Translations under genes and position numbers: made by a program
Assembly (NCBI GenBank): GCA_019247775.1
Contig: JAFBAN010000113.1
Coordinates: 1 to 46,063 of the forward strand
DNA length: 46,063 nucleotides
Reading direction: 5' to 3'
From: Chitinophagaceae bacterium
Lineage (GTDB): Bacteria; Bacteroidota; Bacteroidia; Chitinophagales; Chitinophagaceae
In this document: piece after piece, positions 43,057-46,063 of the stretch
How the letters are laid out: each line of letters begins with the position of its first letter
Position numbering within the stretch: position 1 is the stretch's first letter
The notes under the pieces: generated by a model
What the model was told of the DNA's origin: nothing
Seen by the model: only the letters and a program-made list of their open reading frames with translations
Databases searched by the model: none

Positions 43057-43710
43057 ATGGCGGTAAAAGCATTCCTGTTCGATCTGAACGGCACAATGAT
43101 AGACGATATGAGGTTTCATATCAAAGCATGGCATGGGATACTCAACTCGCTGGGGGCAGAACTGAGCATGGAAAGAGCGAGGCTCGAATGCTACGGCAAG
43201 AACGATGAATTGCTGGAGCGCATTTTTCCAGGCCGTTTCTCGGCTGATGAGAAACAGGCAATGGGTATTGCGAAAGAAAGACAATACCAGGAAGATTTCA
43301 GGCCGTTGCTCAAGCTGATCGAAGGACTGCCGCAGTTCCTGGAAAAAGCCCGGGAGCGCGGCATCAGGATGGCGATCGGTTCTGCGGCGATCATGTTCAA
43401 TGTTGATTTTGTTCTTGACGGATTGGACCTGCGCCGGTATTTCGATACGATCGTCAGCGCCGATCATGTGAGCGAAAGCAAACCCGATCCTGAAACCTGG
43501 CTGGCCTGCGCGGATCTTCTGAATATCCCTTGCAGCGATTGCCTGGTATTCGAGGATTCGCCAAAAGGCGTGGAAGCGGCGGAGCGGGCTGGCATGCACA
43601 GCATCGCCATCACCACCCTGCACAGCAGAGAGGAGTTTGCGCGGCATCCGAACATAAGATTTTGTATAGACGACTATACCGATCCCCAACTGGATCGGCT
43701 ATTTCAATAA
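43057..43710 (+). CDS. HAD-superfamily phosphatase/beta-phosphoglucomutase-like protein
   Basis: This is a 217-residue HAD subfamily IA protein. Motif I is DLNGT (FLFDLNGTMIDD, D8 nucleophile), motif II IGSAA, motif III K (SESKPDPETW) and motif IV EDSPKGVEAAERAGM, with an alpha-helical cap between motifs I and II. The usual acid/base Asp two residues after the nucleophile is Asn10, so catalysis may be altered. The position between xylA and araB (gaps of two bases each side) suggests removing phosphorylated sugar by-products (damage control) or a phosphomutase step, which is inferred only. Confidence 0.85.
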   Translation: MAVKAFLFDLNGTMIDDMRFHIKAWHGILNSLGAELSMERARLECYGKNDELLERIFPGRFSADEKQAMGIAKERQYQEDFRPLLKLIEGLPQFLEKARERGIRMAIGSAAIMFNVDFVLDGLDLRRYFDTIVSADHVSESKPDPETWLACADLLNIPCSDCLVFEDSPKGVEAAERAGMHSIAITTLHSREEFARHPNIRFCIDDYTDPQLDRLFQ

Positions 43711-43712
43711 CT

Positions 43713-45383
43713 ATGTCAGCAGAGCGTTTTGTGATAGGCGTTGATTTTGGAACGGATTCTGTCCGCTCCATTCTCGTGAATGCACGCAATGGAGAAGAAG
43801 CGGCCAGTTCCGTTTTTTATTATCCCCGCTGGAAGCAGGGACTGTATTGCGATGCCTCGGCACATATGTTCCGCCAGCATCCTGCGGATTACACCGAAGG
43901 TCTTGAAGCCACCATCAAAGAGTGCATCGCAAAAGCGGGAGCCGATACTGCTGCAAACGTGGCGGGTATTTCTGTCGATACCACCGGATCCACCCCCATT
44001 GCCGTAAACAAACAGGGCGTGCCGCTTGCATTTTTGCCGGGTTTCGAGAACAATCCGAACGCCATGTTCGTGTTGTGGAAAGACCACACTGCTGTAAAAG
44101 AAGCCGGCGAACTGAATGTACATGCTGAAAAATTCCCCATCAATTACCTGCAGTTCACCGGCGGTATTTATTCTTCCGAATGGTTCTGGGCCAAACTGCT
44201 GCATGTGCTGCGCGAAGATGCCGAACTAAGACATGCCTGTTACTCCTGGGTAGAGCATTGCGACTGGATACCTTTTCTGCTTACCGGCGGCACGGATGTT
44301 CGTCAGATGAAAAGAGGGGTCTGCAGCGCAGGGCATAAAAGTTTATGGGCTGCCGAATTCGGCGGTCTGCCCCCGGATGATTTTTTCAGCTCCTGGGATC
44401 CGCTGCTGAAAGGTTTTACAGAAAGGCTATTCACTGAAACCTATACTTCCGATCATGCAGTGGGTAATTTGTCTGCTGAATGGGCGAAACGCCTCGGACT
44501 TCCTGCCACCACTATTGTAGGTATCGGCGCTTTTGATTGCCATATGGGCGCCGTGGGCGGACAGATAGAGCCTTATCATCTCAGCAAAGTGATGGGCACT
44601 TCCACCTGCGATATGATGGTGGCGCCGGCAGATGAAGTGGCCGGAAAACTGGTGAGAGGTATATGCGGTCAGGTGAACGGATCTATTATTCCAGGCATGA
44701 TCGGTATGGAAGCGGGCCAGTCTGCTTTCGGCGATGCATTTGCCTGGTACAAGAACCTCATCGCATGGCCTGTGAACAGTTTGCTGGCGAAAAGCGCGCT
44801 GATCAATCGTGATACTGCAGAACGACTCACAACGGAGATCAATGACAGTATTCTGACCACGCTAAGCGAAAAAGCCGCGCAGCTGCCCTTGCATGAAAAT
44901 GACGAGCTGGCGGTTGACTGGCTCAATGGGCGTCGCACCCCCGATGCCAACCAGTTACTCAAAGCCGCTTTCACCGGTCTCGATCTGGGCAGCGATGCGC
45001 CGCGGGTTTTTAAAGCATTGGTAGAGGCAACCTGTTTTGGAGCGCGCAGTATTGCCGATCGTTTCAGGAGCGAAGGGATACCGGTGAAAGGATTGATCGG
45101 CCTGGGTGGTGTGGCGCGCAAATCTGGTTTCATCATGCAGATGATGGCCGATGTAATGAATATGCCGATCCGCATTCACAAAAGCGAACAGACCTGCGCA
45201 CTCGGGGCCGCTATGTTCGCCGCAACCGCAGCTGGAATTTACCCTAAAGTGGAAACGGCCATGCAGGCGATGGGACAGGGTTTTGAAAGAGTGTATAAAC
45301 CCGATGCAGCCAGGAATGCGATCTACGAGAAAAGATATGAACAATACCGCCGGCTCGGCACTTTTATAGAGCAAGGGAATTAA
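43713..45383 (+). CDS. araB: L-ribulokinase
   Basis: With ATG at 43713 (two bases after the HAD stop) the protein has 556 residues, matching AraB. The longer frame from 43530 overlaps the HAD gene and lacks family similarity. Motifs: VIGVDFGTDSVRSILV at the N-terminus, VAGISVDTTGSTPIAV, MFVLWKDHTA, the GIGAFDCHMGAVGGQ segment and the C-terminal GLIGLGGVARKSGFIMQMMADVMNMPI. It phosphorylates L-ribulose to L-ribulose-5-phosphate for AraD, encoded 26 bases downstream. Together with GH51 it links arabinoxylan side-chain removal to arabinose catabolism. Confidence 0.95.
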   Translation: MSAERFVIGVDFGTDSVRSILVNARNGEEAASSVFYYPRWKQGLYCDASAHMFRQHPADYTEGLEATIKECIAKAGADTAANVAGISVDTTGSTPIAVNKQGVPLAFLPGFENNPNAMFVLWKDHTAVKEAGELNVHAEKFPINYLQFTGGIYSSEWFWAKLLHVLREDAELRHACYSWVEHCDWIPFLLTGGTDVRQMKRGVCSAGHKSLWAAEFGGLPPDDFFSSWDPLLKGFTERLFTETYTSDHAVGNLSAEWAKRLGLPATTIVGIGAFDCHMGAVGGQIEPYHLSKVMGTSTCDMMVAPADEVAGKLVRGICGQVNGSIIPGMIGMEAGQSAFGDAFAWYKNLIAWPVNSLLAKSALINRDTAERLTTEINDSILTTLSEKAAQLPLHENDELAVDWLNGRRTPDANQLLKAAFTGLDLGSDAPRVFKALVEATCFGARSIADRFRSEGIPVKGLIGLGGVARKSGFIMQMMADVMNMPIRIHKSEQTCALGAAMFAATAAGIYPKVETAMQAMGQGFERVYKPDAARNAIYEKRYEQYRRLGTFIEQGN

Positions 45384-45409
45384 ATTGTGAAACCCAACCG
45401 CGACATTGC

Positions 45410-46063
45410 ATGAACTACCAGGATATTCAGCAAGCTGCCTATGAAGCCAATATGCAATTGCCAGCTTTGGGCCTGGTATTGTTCACCTTCGGGAATGTTA
45501 GCGTTGTAGACCGCCAACTCGGCGTATTCGCCATCAAGCCAAGCGGGGTTCCATATGATGTGCTGTCACCTGAGAAAATGGTGATCGTTGACCTGGACGG
45601 GAAAAAAATATCCGGCGATCTCCGCCCTTCTTCTGACACCCTCACCCATGCTGTGCTTTATAAACACTGGCCGGAGATCGGCAGTATCGTTCATACGCAT
45701 TCCACTTATGCCACGGCATGGGCTCAAAGCCTGCGTGACATTCCGATCTACGGCACAACACACGCCGATCACAACACCGTCGATATTCCCTGCGCGGCCC
45801 CGATGAAGGATGAAATGATCGCAGGAAATTACGAGCACCAGACAGGTTTTCAGATCCTGGATTGTTTCAGGGAACGCGGGCTTGATCACAGGGAAGTAGA
45901 GATGATACTGGTGGGCAGTCATGCGCCTTTTACCTGGGGCGCCGCGCCCGCCAAAGCCGTTTACAACAGCGCAGTTCTTGAGTCCATCGCACAGATGGCT
46001 TATCTCACGGAACAGATCGGGCAAAATACTCCCCGGTTAAAGGACAGCCTTATCAAAAAACAT
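45410..46063 (+). CDS. araD: L-ribulose-5-phosphate 4-epimerase (3' end cut by window)
   Basis: 218 codons are open to the window edge with no stop; the family is about 230 residues, so perhaps a dozen residues are missing. Motifs of the class II aldolase/AraD family are clear: LVLFTFGNVSVVD, AIKPSGVPYD, the substrate/phosphate-binding SSDTLTHAVLYKHWPEIGSIVHTHSTYATAWAQ with the zinc-binding HTH, and VGSHAPFTWG near the end. It epimerises L-ribulose-5-phosphate to D-xylulose-5-phosphate, where the arabinose and xylose routes meet. The start is ATG at 45410. Arabinose isomerase (araA), needed before AraB, is expected beyond the window. Confidence 0.94.
   Translation, partial: MNYQDIQQAAYEANMQLPALGLVLFTFGNVSVVDRQLGVFAIKPSGVPYDVLSPEKMVIVDLDGKKISGDLRPSSDTLTHAVLYKHWPEIGSIVHTHSTYATAWAQSLRDIPIYGTTHADHNTVDIPCAAPMKDEMIAGNYEHQTGFQILDCFRERGLDHREVEMILVGSHAPFTWGAAPAKAVYNSAVLESIAQMAYLTEQIGQNTPRLKDSLIKKH

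Noticed and set aside
43530..43712. N-terminal extension of the ribulokinase frame over the HAD gene
   Set aside because: The extension has no similarity to AraB; the ATG at 43713 gives the family-typical N-terminus two bases after the HAD stop.

Overview
The window looks like a chromosomal segment of a Bacteroidota bacterium, most likely Chitinophagaceae or a near relative. The signs are a SusC/SusD outer-membrane pair, many lipoproteins and Sec-exported enzymes, start codons preceded by A/T-rich rather than Shine-Dalgarno leaders, and the zinc metalloprotease, VCBS/ASPIC and KDGTPD-type exported proteins common in that group. No tRNA, rRNA, CRISPR array, IS element or phage gene was seen.

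Region 1 (1-3815) is the end of the spc ribosomal-protein operon: rplR (last codons), rpsE, rpmD, rplO, secY, map. Its intergenic spaces carry palindromic or duplicated repeats and two terminator-like hairpins, and the usual infA-rpmJ-rpsM genes do not follow map. Region 2 (3847-10359) holds housekeeping and accessory genes: an exported M20 peptidase, a BaiN/HI0933-type flavoprotein, a large secreted zinc metalloprotease, a small repeat-containing exported protein on the minus strand, and a two-CBS protein. A long AT-rich inverted repeat separates this region from region 3.

Region 3 (10476-24433, all minus strand) reads as one nine-gene operon for glucurono-arabinoxylan. In transcription order it encodes a GH115 alpha-glucuronidase, GH43, GH51 arabinofuranosidase, GH3 beta-xylosidase with PA14, an IlvD/Edd-family pentonate dehydratase, an SMP-30-like lactonase, an FAH-family protein (likely 2-keto-3-deoxypentonate dehydratase), a GntP-family aldonate permease and a GH10 xylanase lipoprotein. 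Upstream lie two paralogous LacI-family regulators (24538-26652).

Region 4 (27230-39315, plus strand) starts with SusC and SusD, followed by a terminator. A tight trio then follows: a vanadium-haloperoxidase-like lipoprotein, a 1115-residue VCBS/FG-GAP + ASPIC/UnbV lipoprotein and a DUF255/YyaL-type thioredoxin-fold lipoprotein. Region 5 (39715-46063, plus) has a decayed GH10 xylanase, then xylulokinase, xylose isomerase, a HAD phosphatase/phosphomutase, ribulokinase and the start of L-ribulose-5-phosphate 4-epimerase, cut by the window end.

Regions 3-5 appear to be tied together by four copies of a LacI-type near-palindrome (consensus TGCAAYCGRTTGCA) at 25573, 26699, 27057 and 39436. They lie upstream of each lacI gene, before susC, and before the GH10 remnant/xylB. 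The inferred picture is a xylan utilisation regulon: SusCD imports oligosaccharides, the glycosidases release xylose, arabinose and glucuronate, the isomerase-kinase genes feed the pentose phosphate pathway, and an oxidative (Weimberg-like) branch handles pentonates. The main unexplained items are the haloperoxidase/VCBS/DUF255 trio, the 577-base leader before susC, and the repeats inside the ribosomal operon.
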